A stretch of 64,000 bases of DNA, from NCBI RefSeq assembly GCF_032854445.1, contig NC_088301.1, positions 26,088,402 through 26,152,401 on the forward strand, written 5' to 3'. Below the pieces are notes generated by a model. It saw nothing but the letters and a program-made list of their open reading frames with translations, searched no databases and was not told the DNA's origin. Below are positions 33,071 to 45,600 of the stretch, one piece after another (the first letter of the stretch is position 1; every line of letters begins with the position of its first letter). The stretch is from Liolophura sinensis. Its lineage: Eukaryota > Mollusca > Polyplacophora > Chitonida > Chitonidae. The position numbers and the translations under genes were made by a program.

Positions 33071-34758
33071 TTTTGACGATATTTAGGCGTTTGGGATGAA
33101 AACTGTATAACAAAATGCTTTGACCACAGCCTGCCTTTGCGCAAGGTACAAAACGTTCTCGAAGGAAGCGAATAGCTGCCCGCGCGAGTATTAGAGATGA
33201 TAGTGGTAGCCAAGAGGGGTGCGCATCAGTAACTATATAGGCTTATATATACTGACATATGACACGCGTCATTCAACGTCGCAGTGAATTTCAGACTACG
33301 ACATACATGATAAATAAAGCCATCGACCATGATATTAACACAAAATGGTAGATTTAATAAATATGCTATATAACGGAACCATATACAGAGAGGATATTAA
33401 CACTTGTACAATTGGGCAATGCAGATCAATAATTACACATAGTGTCGCTGCATGATAACACACGTGCATATAGTTCATGGCGTGAATGCACGACATGGCT
33501 GAACTTTTGCACTGTGCGTGTAGGAAACCACAATAGTGCCTTCGCGGACTAAATATGTTATATATATATTGCTTTTGCTATAGAAGCCCATGTGCTTCCC
33601 GGTTTCCTCCACCCACTCCGTTTTCCTCCAGTCATGAAAACTTACAAGCGAAGAATTCGATTAGCGTGAAATAAACAACAATCAAATAAAGCAGCTCATT
33701 GAGTCTAATTCCCCCTTGGGTTCCTCAGCATGCAGCTTTTTTTAAAGAATTGCTGTGAAATTATGAAGATCATCCATGAAGGCTCATTCAATTTTGATTT
33801 TTTTCCCCATCTATTGTAATTGGGGTCTGTAAGCCGTGTTGGCTATGTAAGTATTGTTTTTCTCTGTATTTGCGATTACGTATTTTGGGCAACTGATGAA
33901 GTATCACTCAGTTAAGTTAAGAAAACAGTTTTAACCCCATTTATACCATTGCACGATAAAAGGTACAGTGTATCTTATTTATTTAAAATTTATTCAGAAA
34001 CTCAGGATGGCGGCTCCAAATATGCGACATGTATCTTTATAAAACGACCCCACATGCATGCAATGTACTTGATTTCCATGAGAGTAAAGTGCCACTTTAG
34101 TCGATGTCCCCATTGGGCTTCCACGCAAAACAGTTTGGGTCTGTGGTCACAGACAACAAAGACCGACAGTTACACGGGTAGGAATAATACATTATACATT
34201 ATATAGTCCATAGCATTGTAGGATCTACCGTGTATAAACTCTTATTAGAATAGGCTTTATATTCTTCCCCTGGGAATCCGACATCATGAAACCAATGCAA
34301 ATCAATAAAATGTTGATGAAGGGCAGAAAGACCGTTGTAGGCAGGCCCGTGAATAGCATTTTCCCTTTTATATTTCATCAACATGTATTTAGGTATAGAA
34401 ATGTTCCATGATACAATCATCTTTTTCTCAGAACTCTCTAACCTCCCTACAGTTCATCAGTTTTACTTCTTTATTATTATTATGATTTTTTCTGTTTTAC
34501 TCAATTCCTTTTCAATTTTTTTTTCACCTCTTTCGCGTCCTTGTTCTTTTTCCTGGCATGGGTTATGTCCCCTTGGTACAATTTATCGTAAACAAGTTAT
34601 TGACAACTGTACAATAAATCACTATTTCTTTTTTCGATGAATAACTTCTTATTCCACGTCGAGAAAGGCCCAGGATATCACAGATGCGAAATTTTGTTTA
34701 TTTTTTTTGTTTCTTTGATTTTGCAATCTGACGTTAGAGGTCAGGCCTGCGATGGTCT

Positions 34759-34911
34759 TATAAAGTGCTATCGGAAACCCTCGAATTTATACCTTCTGGG
34801 ATAACCCTACCGCGTCTCCGACAACGACATCATGGCAAACTAGCACATGGCGAAGGATCGGTGAAATGGGCTCGTAAGAAAAACTAATATTTTGCAGAAA
34901 ATATGGGGCTG
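34759..34911 (+). promoter_or_regulatory. Candidate promoter, 5' UTR and 3-codon first exon
   Basis: TATAAAG at 34759-34765 is followed about 140 bases later by ATGGGGCTG|GTAAGT at 34903, a start codon running straight into a strong donor. An acceptor at about 37067 (CTCTTCAG) would join in frame to IVFRFEMQWKELP... and stop at about 37190, giving a peptide of about 44 residues. Both duplication copies keep this (the second start at 41811). Against it, three short upstream ATG frames precede the start and the peptide is unrecognised. The true second exon could lie beyond the window. Confidence 0.22.
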
Positions 34912-35498
34912 GTAAGTACCAACCAACTTTGCACGTGTCTATTAAGAGTTGATTTCTTCGTTGCACTTTTGATTTGGAAAGTATTTGAAGATTTTATCGA
35001 GCTATCAGATAATTTTTTTCATGGCACGTTGAAACAGGCTCGCCAACCTATCGCGCCAAACCGGGAAGTCATAGACGAGGAATAAAGAAAGCGTGCTGTG
35101 ATAATAATCGCTTGTATTTCCAACGAGAACAGTGTCACTAATGTCAGGAGATCATAAAGCCGTCTTTGTGAAGTAAAGAATGTGAACTATTTCAGGGAAT
35201 TTGTTATGTCAACGCAGTTCTGGAAATATTTAGAAAATAAGGAGCTGTTCCCCCTCCCCCCCCCCAATAAAAAGAAATGGGAAAAAATCAGAACAAAGAA
35301 TGTACCGAGATTAAATATATGATTATTAATAATTAGTATTTTGATAATCTTCACATTTCAAAGTAAATATAGAGAGGAAAGCACTTTTTTTCCTTTTGTT
35401 TTTAACATGCATTTATGCCTTGGAGATGGTGTTCATGTGTAACATACAAACATGCATTAAATTTACAAACCGTTTTACAATTTGAACAGTTATTCAGA

Positions 35499-35563
35499 CG
35501 GGGCCTCCATGGCTCAGATGGTTAGTGCGCTAGCGCAGTCTAATGGCCCATGAGCCTCTCATA
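35499..35563 (+). mobile_element. SINE head remnant after a 212-bp deletion (copy 1)
   Basis: GGGCCTCCATGGCTCAGATG, then TTAGTGCGCTAGCGCAGTCT, ending in GAGCCTCTCA directly followed by TATGCAG. Copy 2 has the complete SINE here (42414-42672). The break lies in a repeated TCTCA. Confidence 0.88.
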
Positions 35564-35908
35564 TGCAGATGTGGATTTTTACAGCCATATAATTGCATTT
35601 AATCCGAGTTTTTCAAGTAGTTGGAGGAATTGTTTAAGATTAACAAAAATATTGGGACGAGTTAAACTGTGAGTGTTTGCCATGTAACATGCATTCCTTG
35701 TATTTTTGATGGGAGTGGCAACATATGCAATGGGGTATGGGAAGACGGCATGTTTGTTTTAATCCCAGGAGGTGGCGCTAGCGTGAAGGAGAACCTTGAG
35801 CCATTGTTACCTTTAAAATGGATTCAGTTTCTGCTTTAACATCGTACCGTCTTTAATGTGACCTGCATTCTTTTGAATAAGATTACTATTCATTCCTCAG
35901 TTGGTTAG

Positions 35909-36169
35909 GGGGGCCTCCGTGGCTCAGTCGGTTAAAGCGCTAGCGCAGCGTAATGACCCAGGAGTCTCTCACCAATGCGGCTGCTGTGAGTTCAAGTCCA
36001 GCTCATGCTGGCGGCCGTACGTGAGAAGGTCTGTCAGCAACCTGCGGATGGTCGTGGGTTTCCCCCGGGCTCTGCCCGGTTTCCACCCACCATAATGCTG
36101 GCCGCCGTCGTATAAGTGAAATATTCTTGAGTACGGCGTAAAACACCAATCAAAAAAAAAAAAATAAAA
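35909..36169 (+). mobile_element. Full-length main-family SINE, recent insertion with 12-bp target duplication (copy 1 only)
   Basis: 261 bp from GGGGCCTCCGTGGCTCAGTC (A-box region), through GTGAGTTCAAGTCCAGCTCA (box B) to an A-rich tail. The flanking direct repeats TCAGTTGGTTAG at 35897-35908 and 36170-36181 are perfect. It inserted into the A-box region of another SINE. Copy 2 has the empty site, at about 43021-43034. Confidence 0.95.
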
Positions 36170-36181
36170 TCAGTTGGTTAG

Positions 36182-36370
36182 CGTGCTAGCACAGCGTAAT
36201 GACCCAGGAGCCACTCACCAATGGGGTCGCTGTGAGTTAAAGTCCAGCTCATGCTGGCTTCCTCTCCTCTCCGGTTTCCTCTGGGCTCTGCCCGGTTTCC
36301 ACCCACCATAATCCTAGTCGCCGTCGGATAAGTGAAATATTCTTGAGTATGACGTAAAACACCAATCAAA
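36182..36370 (+). mobile_element. Main-family SINE interrupted by the insertion before it
   Basis: CGTGCTAGCACAGCGTAATG, GTCGCTGTGAGTTAAAGTCC, a shortened middle, then GATAAGTGAAATATTCTTGA and the GTAAAACACCAATCAAAC end. The uninterrupted copy is at 43018-43222. Confidence 0.9.
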
Positions 36371-39044
36371 CTATTCATTCCATTCTTAGTGAAATCAGTG
36401 GGGAAATGGCCATAGACAGCATTCTGATGTGATTTTATAGATGTCGGACATTTTTAACCCCCGCTCACCATAATGTTACATTGAAAAACTAAATGACATT
36501 AGTGTAAAAACTGATACAGTGTAATCTTTGCGACTTTGCAATATTGTCAATTTTGGAAGTAACGATTGCTTGAGGTCCTGCTTTGCATTAGTGCTGCCTC
36601 ACAAAATAAAAAAAATATGCCATCTCATTGTGATGATTAGTGCTAGCATTTAAGAGGAATTAAATACGTCATGGACACAGGTATTTGTCCGCTCTTGTCT
36701 AAACATCAGTATGCTAGATCACCAAGTGAATGTAAACAGCTGGTTGTGTGATAAATTATATATTTCAGTCTCCTCAGGCCTTCTGTTCCTCGACTATTAT
36801 AATCCTTTACGAACATGTGACATGCCAGAACTATTACATATGGGACATGTAATTTGGCAGACAAGAAAAATTGAGGAAGGCAATTATGTGGGAATTTGGT
36901 ACAATTTTTTTTTAATCCAGGAAAGCATTTCAGATTATCTTAATCCTTATTCTTTAACCTTACTTCTAACACAGAGGGTTTGACTCATAAGTAGCTCTTT
37001 AAATTGTTTTTTTTTCCCTTTGCTTGCTAGCTCGCTCTTTTATCTGACATTCTCTTTCTCTTCAGATTGTTTTCAGGTTTGAAATGCAGTGGAAGGAATT
37101 ACCAACTATGGATTTACCCATGTTTCAAGAATCTGAGTTTTCGATCTTTGGAGCAGAAGTTGTTTGTGACAGATTTTCCAAAGGAGGTTGAATAGTGTTT
37201 TCTGTTTTTATTCGTGGAAAGTGCTTTTGTGGGCTGTGGAATGTTTGTAGTACTTCTCTGTGATCAAAGGGAGTTAACTCTGGCCAATGGTAAGTTCTCT
37301 GTGAATGATCTCCCTTGAAATTTGTCCCAATGTAACAGAATAACTTGGTGACTGTTTCTGGAGACAGAGCTGTCCTGTTTCAATGATTTGTTTCTTGAGA
37401 CAGAGATGTCCTGTTTCAATAATTTGTGGTAGAGTGAAACTGAATATTAGTATCAATTTCTAAATAAGCTTATCATTAAAGTAGCTATTTCGTACTTTTT
37501 CCAGTTTTTCCAGTTTCTAGTTTTTCCAGTTTCAGCCACTCTGCCACTTTTGCTTAGATTATAGCTGGGTATAGAATCTGACATAAAGTGTAATGGTAAT
37601 ATTGATGCAATTATCAGAGGTAACCCTTATATCTGAGAAATTGTAACTGATCAAAGTTCTTAGTGATCCTTGCTTGGCTTTTTGCACACTACTTGAAAAC
37701 CACTTGTCTTCCAGCAATAGTTACATATATCTGAATGTTATGTATTGGAGAGCCCATCAGTAACTTGCCAAAGATTGGTGGTTTGTCTTAGGCACTTCAG
37801 TAAATAAATGAAATTATATTATTGGGTACTGCATAAAACACCTATCAAATAAATAAATAAACTTGGCTTTATACAGTGTTGAGTTAAAATATGAATTCTT
37901 TGTATAAAAGTATGGTTCATTTGTTTGTTTCTGCTCATTTCCTTCTTCTTTGGTAAGCTTAACTCAAAAGAATCCTGTCACCAAACTTAGGGACCGAATC
38001 TGCCTTGGGCTGTCTCTGGCTGTCTCGAGCTTCAAAATTTGTTCCGATGCTGTACTTCACTTAAAAGAAAAGACAACAAATAATTTATCCCTAGTTATTT
38101 TGGAACAGAAAGGGACATAGACTTGAATGGTTGGAAGAACTCGATAACTCGTGTAAATCAAGTTTTATTCTGGAATTCTTATGGAGCCATGGGAGGTGCT
38201 ATGTTAGAGAAACAGAAATAGGGTGTTGTGTCACCCATACCCAAGGCTCATATAGCAAAACAGAGTTCAGGTGATGTTCTGCATTCTCGGGGCTATAGAA
38301 AGAACTCCCACCTGATTGGTTAAAATTGATAACATGGTTGTGCTTTTTCTCTATGGGCGAGATTTTACTTGCTCTGAACTGTAATTACTTGGTTAAGCAA
38401 CTTCACAAAATGAAAAGGTTTGCTTCGTAAACTTGATGTGGAATTTTTTTATCCTTGCATAGACATTTGGTCTAATGGTGTCTTTTCTTTCAAATGGAGA
38501 GGACCTATACTGATTTGCTGAATGCCATGTTATGTATCGTGACTGAGTGGAGTGCAGTTTTGTGTGAGGACACTGGCTTGCTACAAGGTGACACTCTGGT
38601 ACTTTGTGTGAAATATTGGTATTAATTTATTTCCTGGATTGTTGTTTCATAGGAAGAGAGAAAAAAAGGAAAATCAAATGATATGCCCATTAGAAGACTT
38701 TGTATCACTCATTCTATTGTTGTTTGTGACAATAGTGCAATAAACTAGCAAAATTGGATGGACTGGTCAGTCATATTAATATACTAATATTCCGGAAATC
38801 TTCTGAAATGAAGGTAGAAATCTATGATCGGATATGCATTTCTGCCTCCCCAACAAAAGAGCGTTAAGAATGACATCCATGAAGCCATCAGGAATAGATG
38901 TAAAATGAGTTACAGTTTGGAAGTTTTCCATGGAGCAAAATATTTCCTGTCCAACACATACAGTCACTAACCTCGGCCCATTGACCGGCTATCTCTTGAC
39001 CAAAGACTTTTGGCGGAGCAATGACCCAGGAGCCTCTCACCAAT

Positions 39045-39244
39045 NNNNNNNNNNNNNNNNNNNNNNNNNNNNNNNNNNNNNNNNNNNNNNNNNNNNNNNN
39101 NNNNNNNNNNNNNNNNNNNNNNNNNNNNNNNNNNNNNNNNNNNNNNNNNNNNNNNNNNNNNNNNNNNNNNNNNNNNNNNNNNNNNNNNNNNNNNNNNNNN
39201 NNNNNNNNNNNNNNNNNNNNNNNNNNNNNNNNNNNNNNNNNNNN
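39045..39244. other. Assembly gap, exactly 200 N
   Basis: Placeholder gap. The left edge lies inside a SINE (…CTCTCACCAAT) and the right edge inside the intron following GPCR exon 1. Confidence 1.
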
Positions 39245-39309
39245 CAGTGTCAAAGTATGTTAAAATAATAGCACACCTTAAATGCTGTATGATATACATG
39301 TTCATTTTA

Positions 39310-39426
39310 CCCTAAAAAATATGCTTTCTCTCTACCACAACTGCCGAAATGTTAGATTTAATATACTTTAATAGTATTAAAATCAAACATTTTGGCAGTT
39401 GTGGCAAGAGAAAGCATATTTTTAGG
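39310..39426. mobile_element. Fold-back element, copy 2
   Basis: Counterpart of the hairpin element at 32432-32545, with a few substitutions (for example ACTGCCGAAATG in the left arm). Confidence 0.85.
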
Positions 39427-39735
39427 ATATTCTTCACATCATTTCAGTTTTAAGAGGGGCCGAGGTGGTGAATGCACCAGCGAGGTGCAGTGACCCAGGA
39501 GCCTCACTATAGTGCGGTCGCTGTGAGTTCTAGTCCAGCTCATGTTGGCTTCCTCTCTCCGGCCATACGTTGGAAGGCCGGGAAGTACAGCTAATCACTG
39601 TATTTATATGCAGTATGTCGGAAATGTGGAATATGGAAAACTTATGTTTTTTGACATTCTGAAATATTGAAATATTCTGGTAAAGAAATCAGTTCTTACT
39701 TTTTGCAGAATAATTTCCAGTAAAGACGATCTTAC

Positions 39736-39967
39736 CTACTGACAAGTTAAAGATGCACATCGCAGACCCGGTGGAGGAACCAGCTTTCCAAGCCATCCTT
39801 AATCGTACCATGAGGAGAATGTTCAAACAGCCAGCCAGGGCCGACAGAATGGCCATCAAGATATTCAGAGGTGTTGTGGACAACTCAGGCACGCCGCTTA
39901 GAACGCCCAAACTGTAGTTCCTCAACACTGAATCATTAGTGCTGATAGTGATATTCTCAGATGCCAT
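39736..39967 (-). CDS. Second copy of GPCR exon 1 (probably allelic)
   Basis: 232 bp encoding the same 77 residues as 33070-32839 except Gly for Ala at position 25. The donor GTAG|GTAAGA and the upstream sequence are also copied. No exons 2 and 3 accompany it, because copy 2 begins at the gap inside the following intron. I read it as the other haplotype of the same exon. If the duplication is real, it could act as an alternative first exon. Confidence 0.85.
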
Positions 39968-42413
39968 TTTTTGACGATATTTAGGCGTTTGGGATGAAAA
40001 CTGTATAACAAAATGCTTTGACCACAGCCTGCCTTTGCGCAAAGGTACAAAACGTTCTCGAAGGAAGCGAATAGCTGCCCGCGCGAGTATTGGAGATGAT
40101 AGTGGTAGCCAAGAGGGGTGCGCATCAGTAACTATATAGGCTTATATATTACTGACATTATGACACGCGTCATTCAACGTCGCAGTGAATTTCAGACCTA
40201 CGACATACATGATAAATAAAGCCATCGACCATGATATTAACACAAAATGGTAGATTTAATAAATATGCTATATAACGGAACCATATACAGAGAGGATATT
40301 AACACTTGTTACAATTGGGCAATGCAGATCAATAATTACACATAGTGTCGCTGCATGATAACACACGTGCATATAGTTCATGGCGTGAATGCACGACATG
40401 GCTGAACTTTTGCACTGTGCGTGTAGGAAACCACAATAGTGCCTTCGCGGACTAAATGTGTTATATATATATTGCTTTTGCTATAGAAGCCCATGTGCTT
40501 CCCGGTTCCTCCACCCACTCCGGTTTCCTCCAGTCATAAAAACTTAACAAGCGAAGAATTCGATTTAGCGTGAAATAAACAACAATCAAATAAAGCAGCT
40601 CATTGAGTCTAATTCCCCCTTGGGTTCGTCAGCATGCAGCTTTTTTTTTAAAGAATTGCTGTGAAATTATGAAGATCATCCATGAAGGCTCATTCAATTT
40701 TGATTTTTTTCCCCATCTATTGTAATTGGGGCCTGTAAGCCGTGTTGGCTGTAAGAATTGTTTTTCTCTGTATTTGCGATTACGTATTTTGGGCAACTGA
40801 TGAAGTATCACTCAGTTAAGTTAAGAAAACAGCTTTAACCCCATTTATATACCATTGCACGATGAAAGGTACAGTGTATCTTATTTATTTAAAATTTATT
40901 CAGAAACTCAGGATGGCGGCTCCAAATATGCGACATGTATCTTTATAAAACGACCCCACATGCATGCAATGTACTTGATTTCCATGAGAGTAAAGTGCCA
41001 CTTTAGTCGATGTCCCCATTGGGCTTCCACGCAAAACAGTTTGGGTCTGTGGTCACAGACAACAAAGACCGACAGTTACACGGGTAGGAATAATATATTA
41101 TACATTATATAGTCCATAGCATTGTAGGATCTACCGTGTATAAACTCTTATTAGAATAGGCTTTATATTCTTCCCCTGGGAATCCGACATCATGAAACCA
41201 ATGCAAATCAATAAAATGTTGATGAAGGCAGAAAGACCGTTGTAGGCAGGCCCGTGAATAGCATTTTCCCTTTTATATTTCATCAACATGTATTTAGGTA
41301 TAGAAATGTTCCATGATACAATCATCTTTTTCTCAGAACTCTCTAACCTCCCTACAGTTCATCAGTTTTACTTCTTTATTATTATTATTATGATTTTTTC
41401 TGTTTTACTCATTTCCTTTTCAATTTTTTTTTCACCTCTTTCGCGTCCTTGTTCTTTTTCCTGGCATGGGTTATCTCCCCTTGGTACAATTTATCGTAAA
41501 CAAGTTATTGACAACTGTACAATAAATCACTATTTCTTTTTTCGATGAATAACTTCTTATTCCACGTCGAGAAAGGCCCAGGATATCACAGATGCGAAAT
41601 TTTGTTTATTTTTTTTGTTTCTTTGATTTTGCAATCTGACGTTAGAGGTCAGGCCTGCGATGGTCTTATAAAGTGCTATCGGAAACCCTCGAATTTATAC
41701 CTTCTGGGATAACCCTACCGCGTCTCCGACAACGACATCATGGCAAACTAGCACATGGCGAAGGATCGGTGAAATGGGCTCGTAAGAAAAACTAATATTT
41801 TGCAGAAAATATGGGACTGGTAAGTACCAACCAACTTTGCACGTGTCTATTAAGAGTTGATTTCTTCGTTGCACTTTTGATTTGGAAAGTATTTGAAGAT
41901 TTTATCGAGCTATCGGATAATTTTTTTCATGGCACGTTGAAACAGGCTCGCCAACCTATCGCGCCAAACCGGGAAGTCATAGACGAGGAATAAAGAAAGC
42001 GTGCTGTGATAATAATCGCTTGTATTTTCAACGAGAACAGTGTCACTAATGTCAGGAGATCATAAAGCCGTCTTTGTGAAGTAAAGAAGGTGAACTATTT
42101 CAGGGAATTTGTTATGTCAACGCAGTTCTGGAAATATTTAGAAAATAATATAAAGAGCTGTTCCCCCTCCCCCAATAAAAAGAAAAGGGAAAAAATCAGA
42201 ACAAAGAATGTACCGAGATTAAAAAGGCCTATATGATTATTAATAATTAGTATTTTGATAATTTTCACATTTCAAAGTAAATATAGAGAGGAAAGCACTT
42301 TTTTTCCTTTTGTTTTTAACATGCAATTATGCCTTGGAGATGGTGTTCATGTGTGTAATACATACATGCAGTAAATTTACAAACCGTTTTACAATTTCAA
42401 CAGTTATTCTGAC

Positions 42414-42672
42414 AGGGCCTCCATGGCTCAGATGGTTAGCGCGCTAGCGCAGTCTAATGGCCCATGAGCCTCTCACCAGAGCAGTGGCTGTGAATTCAAG
42501 TTCAGCTCATGCTGGTTTCCTCTCTGGCCATACATTGGAAGGTCTGTTCAGCAACCTGCGGATGGTCGTGGGTTTCCCTCGGGCTCTGCTCGGTTTCCTC
42601 TCACCATAATGCTGACTGCCGTCGTATAAGTGAAATATTCTTAAGTATGGCGTAAAACACCGATCAAATAGA
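42414..42672 (+). mobile_element. Full main-family SINE in copy 2 (mostly deleted in copy 1)
   Basis: GGGCCTCCATGGCTCAGATG head, TTAGCGCGCTAGCGCAGTCT, box B region GTGAATTCAAGTTCAGCTCA, body, and GTAAAACACCGATCAAATAG tail. Confidence 0.92.
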
Positions 42673-43017
42673 CAAATATTATTCTCATATGCAGATGTGG
42701 ATTTTTACAGCCATATAATTGCATTTAATCTGAGTTTTTCAGGTAGTTGGAGGAATTGTTTAAGGTTAACAAAAATATTGGGATGAATTAAACTGTGAGT
42801 GTTTGCCATGTAACATGCATTCCTTGTATTTTTGATGGGAGTGGCAACATATGCAGTGGGGTATGGGAAGACGGCATGTTTGTTTTAATCCCAGGAGGTG
42901 GCGCTAGTGTGAAGGAGAACCTTGAGCCATTGTTACCTTTAAAATGGATTCAGTTTCTGCTGTAACATCGTACCGTCTTTAATGTGACCTGCATTCTTTT
43001 GAATAAGGTTACTATTC

Positions 43018-43222
43018 ATTCCTCACTTGGTTAACGCGCTAGCACAGCGTAATGACCCAGGAGCCTCTCACCAATGCGGTCGCTGTGACTTCAAGCCCAG
43101 CTCATGCTGGCTTCCTCTCCTCTCCGGTTTCCTCTGGGCTCTGCCCGGTTTCCACCCACCATAATGCTGGTCGCCGTCGGATGAGTGAAATATTCTTGAG
43201 TATGGCGTAAAACACCAATCAG
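43018..43222 (+). mobile_element. Main-family SINE in copy 2 (empty-site version)
   Basis: TCACTTGGTTAACGCGCTAG runs uninterrupted into the body; this is the pre-insertion state of the site split in copy 1. Confidence 0.9.
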
Positions 43223-45600
43223 ATAAAAATGGACTATTCATTCCATTCTTAGTGAAATCAGTGGGGAAATGGCCATAGACAGCATTCTGATGTGATTTTA
43301 TAGATGTCGGACATTTTTAACCCCCCGCTCACCATAATGTTACATTGAAAAACTAAATGACATTAGTGTAAAAATTGATACAGTGTAATCTTTGCGACTT
43401 TGCAATATTGTCAATTTTGGAAGTAACGATTGCTTGAGGTCCTGCTTTGCATTAGTGCTGCCTCACAAAATAAAAAAAATATGCCATCTCATTGTGATGA
43501 TTAGTGCTAGCATTTAAGAGGAATTAAATATGTCATGGGCGTAGGCATTTGTCCGCTCTTGTCTAAACATCAGTATGCTAGATCACCAAGTGAATGTAAA
43601 CAGCTGGTCGTGTGATAAATTATATATTTCAGTCTCCTCAGGCCTTCTGTTCCTCGACTATTATAATCCTTTACCAACATGTGACATGCCAGAACTATTA
43701 CATATGGGACATGTAATTTGACAGACAAGAAAAATTGAGGAAGGCAATTATGTGGGAATTTGGTACAATTTTTTTTTTAATCCAGGAAAGCATTTCAGAT
43801 TATCTTAATCCTTATTCTTTAACCTTACTTCTAACACAGAGGGTTTGACTCATAAGTAGCTCTTTAAATTGTTTTTTTTTTTCCCTTTGCTTGCTAGCTC
43901 GCTCTTTTATCTAACATTCTCTTTCTCTTCAGATTGTTTTCAGGTTTGAAATGCAGTGGAAGGAATTACCAACTATGGATTTACCCATGTTTCAAGAATC
44001 TGAGTTTTCGATCTTTGGAGCAGAAGTTGTTTGTGACAGATTTTCCAAAGGAGGTTGAATAGTGTTTTCTGTTTTTATTCGTGGAAAGTGCTTTTGTGGG
44101 CTGTGGAATGTTTGTAGTACTTCTCTGTGATCAAAGGGAGTTAACTCTGGCCAATGGTAAGTTCTCTGTGAATGATCTCCCTTGAAATTTGTCCCAATGT
44201 AACAGAATGACTTGGTGACTGTTTATGGAGACAGAGCTGTCCTGTTTCAATAATTTGTTTCTTGAGACAGAGATGTCCTGTTTCAATAATTTGTGGTAGA
44301 GCGAAAAACTGAATATTAGTATCAATTTCTAAATAAGCTTACCATTAAAGTAGCTATTTCGTACTTTCTCCAGTTTTTCCAGTTTCTAGTTTTTCCAGTT
44401 TCAGCCACTCTGCCACTTTTGCTTAGATTATAGCTTGGTGTAGAATCTGACATGACGTGTAATGGTAATATTGATGCAATTATCAGAGGTAACCCTTATA
44501 TCTGAGAAATTGTAACTGATCAAAGTTCTTAGTGATCCTTGCTTGGCTTTTTGCACACTACTTGAAAACCACTTGTCTTCCAGCAATAGTTACATATATC
44601 TGAATGTTATGTGTTGGAAAGCCCATCAGTAACTTGCCAAAGATTGGTGGTTTGTCTTAGACACTTCAGTAAATAAGTGAAATTATATTATTGGGTACTG
44701 CATAAAACACCTATCAAATAAATAAACTTGGCTTGATACAGTGTTGAGTTAAAATACAAATTCTTTGCATAAAAGTATGGTTTATTTGTTTGTTTCTCCA
44801 CATTTCCTCCTTCTTTGGTAAGCTTAACTCAAAAGGATCCTGCCACCAAACTTAGGGACCAAATCTGCCTTGGGCTGTCTCTGGCTGTCTTGAGCTTCAA
44901 AATTTGTTCAGATGCTGTACTTCACTTAAAGAAAAGACAACAAATAATTTATCCTTAGTTATTTTGAAACAGAAAGGGACATAGACTTGAATGGTCGGAA
45001 GAACTCGATAACTCGTGTAAATCAAGTTTTATTCTGGAATTCTTATGGAGCCATGGGAGGTGCTATTTAAGAGAAACAGAAATAGGGTGTTGTGTCACCC
45101 ATACCCAAGGCTCATATAGCAAAACAGAGTTCAGGTGATGTTCTGCATTCTCGGGGCTATAGAAAGAACTCCCACCGGATTGGTTAAAATTGATAACATG
45201 GTTGTGCTTTTTCTCTATGTGCGAGATTTTACTTGCTCTGAACTGTAATTACTTGGTTAAGCAACTTCACAAAATGAAAAGGTTTGCTTCGTAAACTTGA
45301 TGTGGAATTTTTTTATCCTTGCATAGACATCTGGTCTAATGGTGTCTTTTCTTTCAAATGGAGAGGACCTATACTGATTTGCCGAATGCCACGTTATGTA
45401 TCGTGACTGAGTGGAGTGCAGTTTTGTGTGAGGACACTGGCTTGCTACAAGGTGACACTCTGGTACTTTGTGTGAAATATTGGTATTAATTTATTTCCTG
45501 GATTGTTGTTTCATAGGAAGAGAGAAAAAAAGGAAAATCAAATGGATATGCCCATTAGAAGACTTTGTGTCACTCATTCTATTGTTGTTTGTGACAATAG

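Larger units (their letters stand above)
32366..39044. repeat. Copy 1 of a large direct duplication (ends at assembly gap)
   Basis: It matches 39246-46862 almost base for base apart from scattered substitutions, short indels and three structural differences. It contains GPCR exon 1, the fold-back element, a possible small plus-strand first exon at 34903 and several SINEs. Its right end is the left edge of the N gap. Confidence 0.95.

Noticed and set aside
35909-35990. tRNA gene candidates at SINE heads (also 47851, 57373)
   Set aside because: A- and B-box-like segments are present, but each is continuous with a SINE body and no complete cloverleaf with a paired acceptor stem is evident.
36711-36983. 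90-codon plus-strand frame with an acceptor-like start
   Set aside because: Copy 2 has TGA in place of TGG (near 43720) in the same frame, and there is no donor or homology.
34903-37192. ARL5-like small GTPase start (MGL followed by I)
   Set aside because: The first four residues fit, but the continuation has no GTPase motif (no GxxxxGKT-like or DxxG segment) and no further exon was found.
39736-39967. A second, separate GPCR gene
   Set aside because: Only exon 1 is present, it is almost identical to the first copy, and the copy begins at the assembly gap; an allelic duplicate explains it better.
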